Shown one piece after another: positions 52,185 through 61,097 of a DNA stretch of 64,000 bases. Position 1 is the stretch's first letter; each line of letters starts with the position of its first letter. This DNA comes from Rummeliibacillus pycnus_B (GTDB lineage Bacteria > Bacillota > Bacilli > Bacillales_A > Planococcaceae), in assembly GCF_050459865.1 (NCBI RefSeq), contig NZ_JBCMNM010000015.1:78571-142570 (forward strand). Reading direction: 5' to 3'. The position numbers and the translations under genes were made by a program. The notes below the pieces were generated by a model that saw only the letters and a list, made by a program, of their open reading frames with translations, did no database searches and was not told the origin of the DNA.

Positions 52185-52876
52185 TTTGTGCTCAACATTT
52201 AGCTTATAGCTATGGTAAGAAGAAAGTTTTAGAAGATGTAACGTTTCAACTACCTCTTGGTAAAATTATCGGTTTAGTAGGAGAAAATGGGAGTGGGAAA
52301 TCGACGCTGCTCAGACTATTAGCAGGTGTTAAAACGCCATCTAAAGGTATTATTCAAATGGATGGTTCTAAGATTACACATCAAAGTGCTAGCAATATAG
52401 CTTATTTACCGGATATTGATGAATTTTATCCGTATTTAACTGGAAGCGAACTATTTGAATTTTATACATCACAGTTTGATGATTTTTCTATGGAAAAAGC
52501 TATAGAAGTTTCGGAATTTATGCAAGTAGAGATTCATCAAAAAATGAAAAAATTATCAAAGGGTCAAAGAGGACGTATCAAAATGGCTGCAACACTTGGT
52601 CGAAATGTTTCCTATTATTTTATGGATGAACCGTTTTCAGGATTAGATCCTATGGTTAGAGAATCCTTAATAAAAGGCCTGATAAAATTTTTAGATGAGA
52701 AAAATCAAACAATCTTTTTATCAACACATGAGCTACATGAAGTTGAGCCAATACTAGATGCAATATTGTTGTTAAAGGATGGAAGGGTTGACTCATTCGA
52801 AACACTGGAAGATGTTAGGGAAGAATGGCAAGAAGATGCTGTTCAGTGGATGAAAAAACAGTATAGGAAGGGATGA
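52181..52876 (+). CDS. ABC transporter ATPase, 231 residues
   Basis: A compact ABC ATPase: Walker A GENGSGKST (about 35-43), signature LSKGQRGRIKMA, Walker B YYFMDEPFSGLD and H-loop STHE. Start is TTG at 52181 overlapping the gntR stop. It is the YtrB-like partner of the adjacent regulator and the upstream permease. Confidence 0.88.
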   Translation: MICAQHLAYSYGKKKVLEDVTFQLPLGKIIGLVGENGSGKSTLLRLLAGVKTPSKGIIQMDGSKITHQSASNIAYLPDIDEFYPYLTGSELFEFYTSQFDDFSMEKAIEVSEFMQVEIHQKMKKLSKGQRGRIKMAATLGRNVSYYFMDEPFSGLDPMVRESLIKGLIKFLDEKNQTIFLSTHELHEVEPILDAILLLKDGRVDSFETLEDVREEWQEDAVQWMKKQYRKG

Positions 52877-52880
52877 TTTG

Positions 52881-53792
52881 ATGAAACCAATCGTTGAATT
52901 AAAGCATTTATCAAAAACAATTAAGGGAAAAGAAATTATCAAAGATTTGAATATTGAACTTTATCCTGGACAAATTACAGGATTCCTAGGTCCAAATGGA
53001 GCTGGTAAAACAACTACCATACGTATGATGACTGGATTAATGAATCCTACAGAAGGTGAAGTTATTATCGATGGAATTTCACTATCACAAAACTTTGAAA
53101 AGGCAATTAGCAAAGTAGGTGTTATTGTAGAAAACCCTGAGATGTATAAATTTATGTCAGGATATAAAAACTTACTTCATTTTGCTAGAATGCACGACAA
53201 TGTTACAAAAGAAAGAATTGCTGAAGTTGTACGATTAGTTGGACTTGAAAACCGTATAAATGAAAAAGTATCGACTTATTCACTAGGTATGCGACAAAGA
53301 CTAGGATTAGCTCAAGCATTATTACATCATCCGAAATTTTTAATTTTAGATGAGCCAACGAATGGACTAGATCCTGCAGGAATTCGAGAATTTAGGGAAC
53401 ATCTTCGAACAATTGCTAAGCAAGAAAATGTTTCAATTTTTGTATCGAGTCACTTACTTGCGGAAATCGAGTTAGTCTGTGATCGTATTGCCGTTATCAA
53501 AAGTGGAGAGCTAATTGATATTCGCGAAATGAGTGTTGAACAGCAATCTACATATTATATTGAAGTTGAACAGCCTCTAGATGAAATTCTTAAGGAACAA
53601 GATTATAAATATGAAAAACATTCAAAAGGGTATTTGGTAGTAATCGAAAGAAAAGAAGTACCAAAGCTGATTACAAGTTTAATAAACAAAGGAATTGATA
53701 TTTATTCTGTACAACAGCATCATGAATCACTTGAAGATCAATTCTTAGAAATGACAGGAGGTGGCCAAATTGCTAAAACTATTGCAAAATGA
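52881..53792 (+). CDS. ABC transporter ATPase, BcrA type
   Basis: A 303-residue ATPase with Walker A GPNGAGKTTT, signature YSLGMRQRLGLA, Walker B FLILDEPTNGLDPAG and a C-terminal extension of about 80 residues. This layout is that of peptide-resistance or lantibiotic-immunity ATPases such as BcrA. The ATG at 52881 is chosen because AGGAAGGG lies eight bases upstream. The following permease starts inside its 3' end. Confidence 0.88.
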   Translation: MKPIVELKHLSKTIKGKEIIKDLNIELYPGQITGFLGPNGAGKTTTIRMMTGLMNPTEGEVIIDGISLSQNFEKAISKVGVIVENPEMYKFMSGYKNLLHFARMHDNVTKERIAEVVRLVGLENRINEKVSTYSLGMRQRLGLAQALLHHPKFLILDEPTNGLDPAGIREFREHLRTIAKQENVSIFVSSHLLAEIELVCDRIAVIKSGELIDIREMSVEQQSTYYIEVEQPLDEILKEQDYKYEKHSKGYLVVIERKEVPKLITSLINKGIDIYSVQQHHESLEDQFLEMTGGGQIAKTIAK

Positions 53793-54711
53793 GTGGATGA
53801 AATTATGGCATAAAAAAGGAACCTGGGTGATGCTCATTATATTAGTCATATCAATAATAACAATGGCTGGTGTTCATAAATGGGTAAGTAACAAGGATAT
53901 AGAAAATAAAGGCGATTGGAAAACGGCTGAACAACAATCTATTAAGCAACAACAATCGATGATTAAAAGTGGAGATCTTTCGAAAAAACAAATACAAAAT
54001 GCGGAAGATTCAATTCAAATTTCCGAATATCGTTTAAAAAACAATGTACAGCCTGTTGATACGGAAAGTGCTCAATCTTATGTTGAGGGTAGTTCTATGC
54101 TATTATCGCTAATCAGTCTATTCGCGACTATTATCGCTGCAGGTATTGTTTCAAGTGAATTTGCAACAGGGACAATTAAGATGCTTCTTACACGTCCAGT
54201 TAATCGTGCAAAAATATTAACTTCAAAACTACTAACAGTCATTATTTTTGCAATATCAATGGCAATATTAACATGGATATTAAACTTAATTGTAGGAGCA
54301 GTATTATATGGTTTCTCCTCAGGGACAAACTTAATTGTTGAAGGGAATAAAGTAGTTGAATCTTCATTACTTGCGCATTCAATGTATATGTATTTGTTAA
54401 CATTTGGAGACATTCTTATGTCCATTGTTTTCGCTTTCATGATTGGAAGTATTTTCCGTTCAAGTTCTTTAGCAATTGGACTTACATTATTTATTAATTT
54501 CTCAGGATCTAGTATTGTAGTATTATTGAGTAAGTATGAATTTATAAAATATTTATGGATTCCAAATATGGACCTAACTCAATTTGAGACTGGTTTTTCT
54601 ATTGTAGATGGCTTGACAATGCCATTTTCTCTAACAATATTAGCAATTTATACAGTACTTTTCCTATTTGCAAGCTTTATTTCATTTGTAAAACGGGATG
54701 TAACTGCTTAA
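53770..54711 (+). CDS. ABC-2 permease, YhcI/BcrB-like
   Basis: A 313-residue permease with one N-terminal membrane helix, a charged extracytoplasmic loop rich in K and Q (about 40-105) and about five further helices. SSEFATGTIKMLLTRPVNRAK is the conserved ABC-2 cytoplasmic segment (about 128-148; ranges approximate). The TTG at 53770 lies eight bases from AGGAGG; the GTG at 53761 overlaps that site. Partner of the BcrA-type ATPase. Confidence 0.85.
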   Translation: MLKLLQNEWMKLWHKKGTWVMLIILVISIITMAGVHKWVSNKDIENKGDWKTAEQQSIKQQQSMIKSGDLSKKQIQNAEDSIQISEYRLKNNVQPVDTESAQSYVEGSSMLLSLISLFATIIAAGIVSSEFATGTIKMLLTRPVNRAKILTSKLLTVIIFAISMAILTWILNLIVGAVLYGFSSGTNLIVEGNKVVESSLLAHSMYMYLLTFGDILMSIVFAFMIGSIFRSSSLAIGLTLFINFSGSSIVVLLSKYEFIKYLWIPNMDLTQFETGFSIVDGLTMPFSLTILAIYTVLFLFASFISFVKRDVTA

Positions 54712-54767
54712 AGTTAAAGGAAATTGATGGTCAATTTACATGGGTGGCTAATAAGTCCCTAAAAAGA

Positions 54768-54808
54768 AAAGAGACAACGAAAATCGAATTGTTTTCGTTG
54801 TCTCTTTT
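54768..54808 (+). terminator. terminator of the ABC operon
   Basis: A 13-bp perfect stem (54771-54783 with 54792-54804) preceded by A-rich and followed by TTTT; could work in both directions. Confidence 0.88.
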
Positions 54809-54890
54809 ATCATTTTAAAAATAGGTTTTTGGACAGCACTAACTAATTCAAAAATCCACTGGAATAAAGATAGAACAAGTAGTTTTTCAT

Positions 54891-54937
54891 AAAATGTAAC
54901 ATATATATTACATTAAGTAATTTATATGTTACATTTT
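54891..54937. promoter_or_regulatory. nested palindromic operator of the Xre gene
   Basis: AAAATGTAACATAT (54891-54904) and ATATGTTACATTTT (54924-54937) are perfect 14-base inverted arms. Inside, TGTAA (54895-54899) is also mirrored by TTACA (54908-54912). Several TGTAA half-sites next to an Xre-type gene suggest autoregulation. Confidence 0.65.
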
Positions 54938-54956
54938 ATTTATTAGAGGTGGTAGA

Positions 54957-55163
54957 GTGAAAAATATGGTAAAGGTTGCAAGGGTTAAAGCTGGTTTAAC
55001 GCAACAACAATTAGCTGATGCTGTTGGGATAACTCGGCAAACTATTAGTTTAATTGAAAAAGGAAAATATAATCCATCTTTAAAGTTGTGTCTACAGATT
55101 TGTTATGCAGTAAATACAACTTTAGATGAACTATTTTGGATTGAGGGGGATGACTTTGTATGA
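54957..55163 (+). CDS. Xre-family transcriptional regulator
   Basis: A 68-residue protein that is almost only a helix-turn-helix domain (ARVKAGLTQQQLADAVGITR, QTISLIEKGKYNPSL). This small YgzD-like type often precedes a membrane protein gene. GTG start at 54957 after AGAGGTGG. Overlaps the next gene by four bases. Confidence 0.88.
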   Translation: MKNMVKVARVKAGLTQQQLADAVGITRQTISLIEKGKYNPSLKLCLQICYAVNTTLDELFWIEGDDFV

Positions 55164-55555
55164 AGAAGATAACAGACGAGCGATTAGTTCTTAGAAATTT
55201 ACAAAATATCAGGGTTGTTTATATTGTTCAAACGTTTGGTATTCTTTGTATTTTAGGATATGAACTATTTATGAATGGATTTAAAGCAATGAATGAAAAT
55301 CCTGTTTGGTTTGTATTTATTATTTCAGGTGCTGTATCTGCTTATTTATCAATGAGTATTAGTGTTGAGCACGAAAAAGAAATTCGTAATACCTTAAAAT
55401 CATTTATTATTTCTATTGTAATATTTTTTAGCATTTCAGTATTAGTTGCTTATTTTGTTACGATTACTTCTAATTCAGGCTTGTCACTAGGAGTTTTAAT
55501 GGGCGTCATTTTATTTATTTGTTTCTTATTCCCAATATTTATATCTATCGTTTGA
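55160..55555 (+). CDS. four-helix membrane protein, partner of the Xre regulator
   Basis: A 131-residue protein with four hydrophobic segments, coupled to the Xre gene by an ATGA overlap. I do not recognise a function. The reading frame ends abruptly after a hydrophobic segment; in another frame the sequence continues RMKKLTDVEDDE to a TAA at 55590, a plausible cytoplasmic tail, so the end may be frameshifted. Confidence 0.7.
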   Translation: MKKITDERLVLRNLQNIRVVYIVQTFGILCILGYELFMNGFKAMNENPVWFVFIISGAVSAYLSMSISVEHEKEIRNTLKSFIISIVIFFSISVLVAYFVTITSNSGLSLGVLMGVILFICFLFPIFISIV

Positions 55556-55747
55556 GAATGAAAAAACTAACAGATGTAGAAGATGATGAATAAGGTAAGA
55601 ATTCTTTATATCTAGCTATTTCAGCCCAACTACAGGTTAAAGATGTATCCTTAACTTAAAAAAATCAAGCAAATGTAAAGTAATACATTCCATATTAAAA
55701 AAAATGTCCATTTTTGTCATGAACATTTTTTCGAATACATATGCTAT

Positions 55748-56203
55748 TCAGGTAGGGTCAATTGTCAATAGAATGGTTAAATCACCGAGCCCGTCAGCAT
55801 TCACAGGTAACTTAAATGCTTGTCTAAAGCCAAAAAGTTTTGTATGCCCGACCATTACAGTTGGGGGAGTAATATCAAGTTCCAAATTTTGCTCTGCAAC
55901 ATATGTACAAAGATTACCCGCGACCATATTCCCAAATTCACCAGTAAAAGATTCTAACATTTCACCTTCAAGTTGCATCCCATACATAGCTTCACCGATC
56001 GCACTAAAAGTTTTTGGAGTGGAATCAATGATAATACGTCCTTTCAAATCTCCAACCATCCCGATTAACACACCGATTTCAGATTGTTCGTAAGGATCTG
56101 AAGTAATGGAAGGAGATGAAACATGAACTTCTTTAGGCAAAACAGATTTGAGCGAAAGTATTGTACTATTTAAAATAGCTTGGACTTGCGTCGATGTGCT
56201 CAT
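55748..56203 (-). CDS. cheX: CheX-type chemotaxis phosphatase
   Basis: A 151-residue CheC/CheX-family protein. The active-site helix is ESFTGEFGNMVAGN (about 83-96) with the conserved E and N that position water for CheY-P hydrolysis. GLGDLTILL at the end matches the family. It is a lone gene facing a convergent pair, away from other chemotaxis genes. It would lower CheY-P and so tune motility. Confidence 0.85.
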   Translation of the reverse strand: MSTSTQVQAILNSTILSLKSVLPKEVHVSSPSITSDPYEQSEIGVLIGMVGDLKGRIIIDSTPKTFSAIGEAMYGMQLEGEMLESFTGEFGNMVAGNLCTYVAEQNLELDITPPTVMVGHTKLFGFRQAFKLPVNADGLGDLTILLTIDPT

Positions 56204-56313
56204 TATTATCTCCTTTAAATATGACCTTTTTATTATATATTATCATGCAAACAAAGAATTTAATAGCAAACCTTGACGAAAAATAGATTTTTTATTATGA
56301 TTAAATCATCAAA

Positions 56314-56353
56314 TGAGAATGATTTTCATGTTCAGTAATGAAACTTATATAAT
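56314..56353 (+). promoter_or_regulatory. Fur-like box and promoter of a small ORF
   Basis: TGAGAATGATTTTCA (56314-56328) matches the 7-1-7 Fur pattern TGATAAT-N-ATTATCA at 12 of 14 bases. It overlaps the minus-35 (TTCATG, 56325-56330) of a promoter with TATAAT at 56348-56353 (17-base spacer). Binding would block transcription of the ORF at 56380. Confidence 0.55.
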
Positions 56354-56379
56354 AATAATTATAAAAGGGAGCGGTCAAG

Positions 56380-56469
56380 TTGGTTTATGCAATTATAGGT
56401 GCAACACTTATTATTTATGGAGCAATAGGGAAATATGTTTTTAATCAGACAACCGCACATTTAAAATAA
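56380..56469 (+). CDS. 29-residue putative membrane peptide
   Basis: MVYAIIGATLIIYGAIGKYV then FNQTTAHLK: one hydrophobic helix and a short polar tail. A TTG start has AAAGGGAG about ten bases upstream. It lies between its own promoter and a clear terminator, so it is a complete small transcription unit of about 140 bases. I do not recognise it. It could instead be a non-coding RNA gene. Confidence 0.6.
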   Translation: MVYAIIGATLIIYGAIGKYVFNQTTAHLK

Positions 56470-56476
56470 TTTATTA

Positions 56477-56508
56477 AATCCTTCTATATAAATAGGAGGA
56501 TTTTTTTT
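56477..56508 (+). terminator. terminator of the small transcription unit
   Basis: AATCCTTCTA (56477-56486) pairs with TAGGAGGATT (56493-56502), with one G-T pair, followed by TTTTTT. Confidence 0.9.
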
Positions 56509-56562
56509 GCGTTATCGTGGTAGAATGAATTTATTATTTATTAAAAGGGGTAAAAGATTTTC

Positions 56563-59500
56563 ATGAAAGAATTCGAACAGCAATTACAAAAACTCTTAAA
56601 ACAAACTGCAGTACAATATTTAATCTACCAGAAAAATGAAGATGAAGAACGTTTACAAAAAACAAAATTATTTGCTGAAAAGCTTTTAAATAAAGAATAT
56701 ATGATTGCCTTTGCAGGACACTTTTCTGCAGGGAAATCTAGCATGATTAACGCTTTAACAGGAGATGAACTTTTGCCATCAAGCCCTATTCCGACAAGTG
56801 CAAATGTAGTGAAAGTACATAAATCAGATCAAAATTATGCAATCGCATATTTAATGGATCAAGATCCTGTAATATTTGATGATAATTATGATATACGTAC
56901 GGTGAAGGAATTTGCCAAAAATGGTGCACTTGTTTCACAAATCGAAATTGGGCATCAAGATTCTGTCTTGCCAGAAGGAATCACTGTAATGGACACTCCG
57001 GGAGTTGATTCAACAGATGATGCTCATAGAATGTCGACTGAATCTGCTTTACACTTAGCGGATATTGTGTTTTATGTGATGGATTATAATCATGTTCAAT
57101 CGGAATTAAATTTCCAATTCACTAAAAATTTAATGAAATATAATCCAAATCTTTATCTAATTGTCAATCAAATTGACAAACATAAAGAAAATGAACTTTC
57201 ATTTGAAGATTTTTCAAGCTCTGTTTATACCTCTTTTGCAAACTGGGGTGTAAAACCAAAGGGCATTTTCTTTACATCATTACGTGATGCAACTAATCCT
57301 CACAATGATTTCAAAAAAGTAAAAGAAATTGTTTTGAATAGTATGGATGGTTGGCAAGATAACTTGCTTGCGGGAGCTGAAAAGACATTACAGCAGCTAC
57401 ACAAAGAGCATGAACAATATCTAACTTCAAATAAACAAGAATTATTAGTAAATAATGAAGAAATATTATCTAAAGAAGAATGGGAAATTCGTGATGAAAT
57501 TACATCGGATTATCAAACAGTCTTACATCAATTAGAGTTATATTCAGCTACTAACTGGCAAAAGAGTTTTGATGATCGACGTGATGAACTGCTAGAAAAC
57601 GCTGCTATAATGCCATTTGAATTACGTGAGAGTTTAAAACTTTATCTAGAAAGTATTCAACCTAATTTTAAAATGGGCATGTTTTTTGCTGCGAAGAAAA
57701 CACAGGCAGAAAAACAAGCACGTAAAGAGGCTTTATATGAAAAATATAATGAAATTTCATCTTCACAAATTTCAGGTCATTTAAAAGCGTTAATGAAGCA
57801 ATCTTTAAAGGAAGTAAATGCATTAACAGACGAAATGTCTCATGAAATTGATGATTTAACCTTAAAGCTACCAATGAGTGTAATTGAAGAACAAGTAAAA
57901 TTGGACTCCGGTATTGAGGGAGATGCTTTATTAAATTTTGCAAATCGGGTAGCAAACGCCACAAAGAGATGGTATAAGCAAAACACAGATGATTGGAAAT
58001 TTGAAAAAGCTTCATATATTGAAGAGCTATCGTTTACAACTATTGCACCGTTAAAGAAAAAAGGTGCAGTATTACAAAAAAAAGTTGAAATTATTGAAGC
58101 GGTTGAAGTAATTGAACAACAAGAAAAGTATTTTGAAGTGCAAAAATCAGTTTCAAATGAAACAGTAAATAAAGAAGCAGATCAATTTGTGTCTACATGG
58201 TCAAAAGATCACGAAGAAGCATTTGAAAAAATACGTCATTTTGATCCATCAATGCTTGTAAAAGAAGAACAATTGGATATTGATGAAATAGTTGATGAGC
58301 AGACAAATGAAGGAGTTTCTATTCATACAGCAACAGCTCTTCAAAATGCTTTAAAGACGGCAGATTCTGTAGCACCAATTCATGGTTTCTCAGAAGTTGC
58401 AAATTATTTAAAAAATAAAGTGAAACGTTTAGAGAAAAAAGATTTTACAATTGCATTATTTGGTGCATTTAGCGCAGGGAAATCTTCTTTTTCCAATGCA
58501 CTAATGGGCCAAAAAGTATTACCTGTTTCACCAAATCCAACTACTGCTGCAATTAATAAAATTCGTCCTGTTACACCAGATCATCCACATGAAACGGCAG
58601 ATGTACATTTAAAAACGATTGATCAGTTACAGGAAGATATTATTGCAAGCTTTGGTGCAATAGGAGTTCGTGTTTCTTCATTAGAGGATGCGTACAGTAA
58701 AATTGAAGAGGCATTAACAAAAGAATTAGAAGATGAACGCTTACATGTTCATAAATCATTTATTCGTGCTTTCAAGGAAGGGTATTCTGAATTTAAAGAG
58801 AATCTTGGTAGTACAGTTCGTACTAATCGCGAAGAATTTGAAAAATTTGTAGCTCAAGAAAGTAGAAGCTGTTTCGTTGATACAATTGATTTTTATTATG
58901 ATTGCGAGTTAACACGATTAGGTGTGACGTTAGTTGATACACCGGGAGCGGATTCAATCAATGCTAGACATACAGGAGTGGCATTTGAATACATTCGAAA
59001 TGCAGATGCTATTCTATTTATCACTTATTACAACCATGCATTTGCAAAGGCGGATCGCGAATTTTTAATTCAATTAGGTCGAGTAAAAGATGCCTTTGAA
59101 TTAGATAAAATGTTCTTTGTTGTCAACGCTATAGACCTTGCCTCAAATAACGAGGAAGCTGATGATGTTAAAACCTATGTTAGACAAGAATTACAACGTT
59201 TTGGTATTCGTAAACCACGACTATTTGGTGTTTCTAGTCTACTTGCCTTACAAGAAAAGGTTGAAAACAATACACTTGATTCTGGTATGGCTCTATTCGA
59301 AGAAAATTTCCACCACTTTTTATCAGAAGAACTAACAGCACTAGCTGTACAAGCATTAGTAGAGGAAACGGAGAAAGCTCAAGAACGATTACGCATGCTT
59401 ATCCACCAAACAGAAGACAATTTGAAGCGAAAAGATGAACGCTTAGCTGAACTGGCTAAATTAGAACAATATATTCATACACGTTTTATGTATTCTGCTG

Positions 59501-60183
59501 CACAAACAATTGAGAAGGACACTTTACAAGAATTAGATGAACTTTTGTATTTCGTGTTGCAACGTGTGTATTATCGCTATCCAGATTTCTTCAAGGAAGG
59601 ATATAATCCTACAACTTTTGCAACGAGATCATCAGCAATTGCATTAGATATTGCTTTAAAAGAAGTTTTATCAAGCTTGAGTTTTGATTTTGAACAAGAA
59701 ATGCGTGTTACAAACTTCCGATTGGTAAAATTCATTTTGAAAAAAATACAAGAACGCTATTTATATGATACAAAGCAACTAATAGACATCAATGCAAGCT
59801 TTTCATTTATGCCTTTTGAAGTTGAAGAACCAGGAATATTAGAATATACAGGTCCTTTTTCAAGTACAAAACCTTATGAATCTGTAAAATCTTATTTTAA
59901 AAATGGTAAGTCCTTCTTTGAAAAGGGAGATAATTTAAAACTTCGTGTAGCGCTTGAAGAATTAACAAAGCCTGATGCAAAAGTATACCTTGATACACAA
60001 TCTGAACGCATGAAAAAATGGTTAGAAGATGTAATAACAAAAGAAGCAGAAGAACTACGATTATATATTAGCAGACAGGCAGGCCAACAAATAGATATAG
60101 AAAAATCACTACTTCAAGAAAGCAGTAAATTAGAAGAATGGAAAGTAATTTATGAATCTTTAATGGATGGAGTGAAAAATTAA
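56563..60183 (+). CDS. dynA: tandem bacterial dynamin DynA
   Basis: A 1206-residue fusion of two dynamin-like GTPase subunits. P-loops are GHFSAGKSS (about 56) and GAFSAGKSS (about 634); the G3 motifs MDTPGVDSTD and VDTPGADSIN and G4-like NQID and NAID are intact in both halves. Long helical regions separate and follow the G domains. In B. subtilis DynA (YpbR) tethers and fuses membranes and helps cells withstand membrane stress and phage infection. Its stop codon overlaps the ATG of the next gene. Confidence 0.95.
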   Translation: MKEFEQQLQKLLKQTAVQYLIYQKNEDEERLQKTKLFAEKLLNKEYMIAFAGHFSAGKSSMINALTGDELLPSSPIPTSANVVKVHKSDQNYAIAYLMDQDPVIFDDNYDIRTVKEFAKNGALVSQIEIGHQDSVLPEGITVMDTPGVDSTDDAHRMSTESALHLADIVFYVMDYNHVQSELNFQFTKNLMKYNPNLYLIVNQIDKHKENELSFEDFSSSVYTSFANWGVKPKGIFFTSLRDATNPHNDFKKVKEIVLNSMDGWQDNLLAGAEKTLQQLHKEHEQYLTSNKQELLVNNEEILSKEEWEIRDEITSDYQTVLHQLELYSATNWQKSFDDRRDELLENAAIMPFELRESLKLYLESIQPNFKMGMFFAAKKTQAEKQARKEALYEKYNEISSSQISGHLKALMKQSLKEVNALTDEMSHEIDDLTLKLPMSVIEEQVKLDSGIEGDALLNFANRVANATKRWYKQNTDDWKFEKASYIEELSFTTIAPLKKKGAVLQKKVEIIEAVEVIEQQEKYFEVQKSVSNETVNKEADQFVSTWSKDHEEAFEKIRHFDPSMLVKEEQLDIDEIVDEQTNEGVSIHTATALQNALKTADSVAPIHGFSEVANYLKNKVKRLEKKDFTIALFGAFSAGKSSFSNALMGQKVLPVSPNPTTAAINKIRPVTPDHPHETADVHLKTIDQLQEDIIASFGAIGVRVSSLEDAYSKIEEALTKELEDERLHVHKSFIRAFKEGYSEFKENLGSTVRTNREEFEKFVAQESRSCFVDTIDFYYDCELTRLGVTLVDTPGADSINARHTGVAFEYIRNADAILFITYYNHAFAKADREFLIQLGRVKDAFELDKMFFVVNAIDLASNNEEADDVKTYVRQELQRFGIRKPRLFGVSSLLALQEKVENNTLDSGMALFEENFHHFLSEELTALAVQALVEETEKAQERLRMLIHQTEDNLKRKDERLAELAKLEQYIHTRFMYSAAQTIEKDTLQELDELLYFVLQRVYYRYPDFFKEGYNPTTFATRSSAIALDIALKEVLSSLSFDFEQEMRVTNFRLVKFILKKIQERYLYDTKQLIDINASFSFMPFEVEEPGILEYTGPFSSTKPYESVKSYFKNGKSFFEKGDNLKLRVALEELTKPDAKVYLDTQSERMKKWLEDVITKEAEELRLYISRQAGQQIDIEKSLLQESSKLEEWKVIYESLMDGVKN

Positions 60184-60995
60184 TGGGGAATGTTTTTGTT
60201 TCAGTTAAAGACTTAGAATTATTAAAGCAACATGAATATAAATGGATTGATGCTCGTTTCAACTTACAAAATCCTACTGAAGGATACGCTTTATATGAAG
60301 AAAGTCATATTGAAAACGCCGTGTATTGGGATTTAGAAAAAAATTTATCGGATATGCAAAAGGATGAAGGAAGACATCCAATGCCTGATAAGGAGCAGCT
60401 AAAAACTTTATTTGAACAAAGTGGTTTACATCAGGATCAATTTATTTTAGTTTATGATCAAGGGGGAGCACCATTCTCAGCAAGAGCATGGTGGATGTTG
60501 CAATATGGTGGCTTCAAAAACGTAAAAGTGATTCAAGAAGGTTATCAAGCTTTAATTCAAGCAGGCTTTAAAACTACTAATGAAAAAACTGTTACCGAAA
60601 CAACTCATTTAGAAATAAATTGGCAGGATCAACTCTATACTGATCGTGATGGAGTAAAAGCAATCGTTGACGGTAAAGTAAAGCGTACATTACTAGATGC
60701 GAGAGCGAACATTCGCTATAGAGGTGAAGAAGAGGCAATTGACAACGTTGCAGGACATATTCCAGGTGCTTTAAATTATGATTGGGAACAGCTAAAAGAA
60801 AGAGGATTTTTAGCTCCAAATGATACTTTACTAGATGTTGTAAGTAAAGATGAACCGATTACTGTTTATTGTGGAAGTGGGGTAACTGCATCACCACTAT
60901 TTGCAGTTCTAAAAGAAATGAATTATGAAAATGTGAAATTATACACAGGAAGCTATAGTGACTGGATTACTAAATATGAAGTAGAAAAAGGGTAA
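60183..60995 (+). CDS. thiosulfate/3-mercaptopyruvate sulfurtransferase
   Basis: A 270-residue protein with two rhodanese domains. The N-terminal one is inactive (VYDQGG replaces the catalytic cysteine loop). The C-terminal one has the active cysteine in TVYCGSGVTA (about residue 230). It transfers sulfur from thiosulfate or mercaptopyruvate to cyanide or thiols. It overlaps dynA by one base and is probably cotranscribed with it. Confidence 0.9.
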   Translation: MGNVFVSVKDLELLKQHEYKWIDARFNLQNPTEGYALYEESHIENAVYWDLEKNLSDMQKDEGRHPMPDKEQLKTLFEQSGLHQDQFILVYDQGGAPFSARAWWMLQYGGFKNVKVIQEGYQALIQAGFKTTNEKTVTETTHLEINWQDQLYTDRDGVKAIVDGKVKRTLLDARANIRYRGEEEAIDNVAGHIPGALNYDWEQLKERGFLAPNDTLLDVVSKDEPITVYCGSGVTASPLFAVLKEMNYENVKLYTGSYSDWITKYEVEKG

Positions 60996-61097
60996 TAATG
61001 CAGATTTAGTAAGGATAATTTCTATGATACGATTTAGTAGATTTAGGGGAAATACCCTTTTATCATACATAATTAATTCATAGAAAGTAGGCTTACA

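Noticed and set aside
55704..56093. Plus-strand ORF opposite cheX
   Set aside because: The minus-strand frame contains the CheX active-site motif; the plus frame is its shadow.
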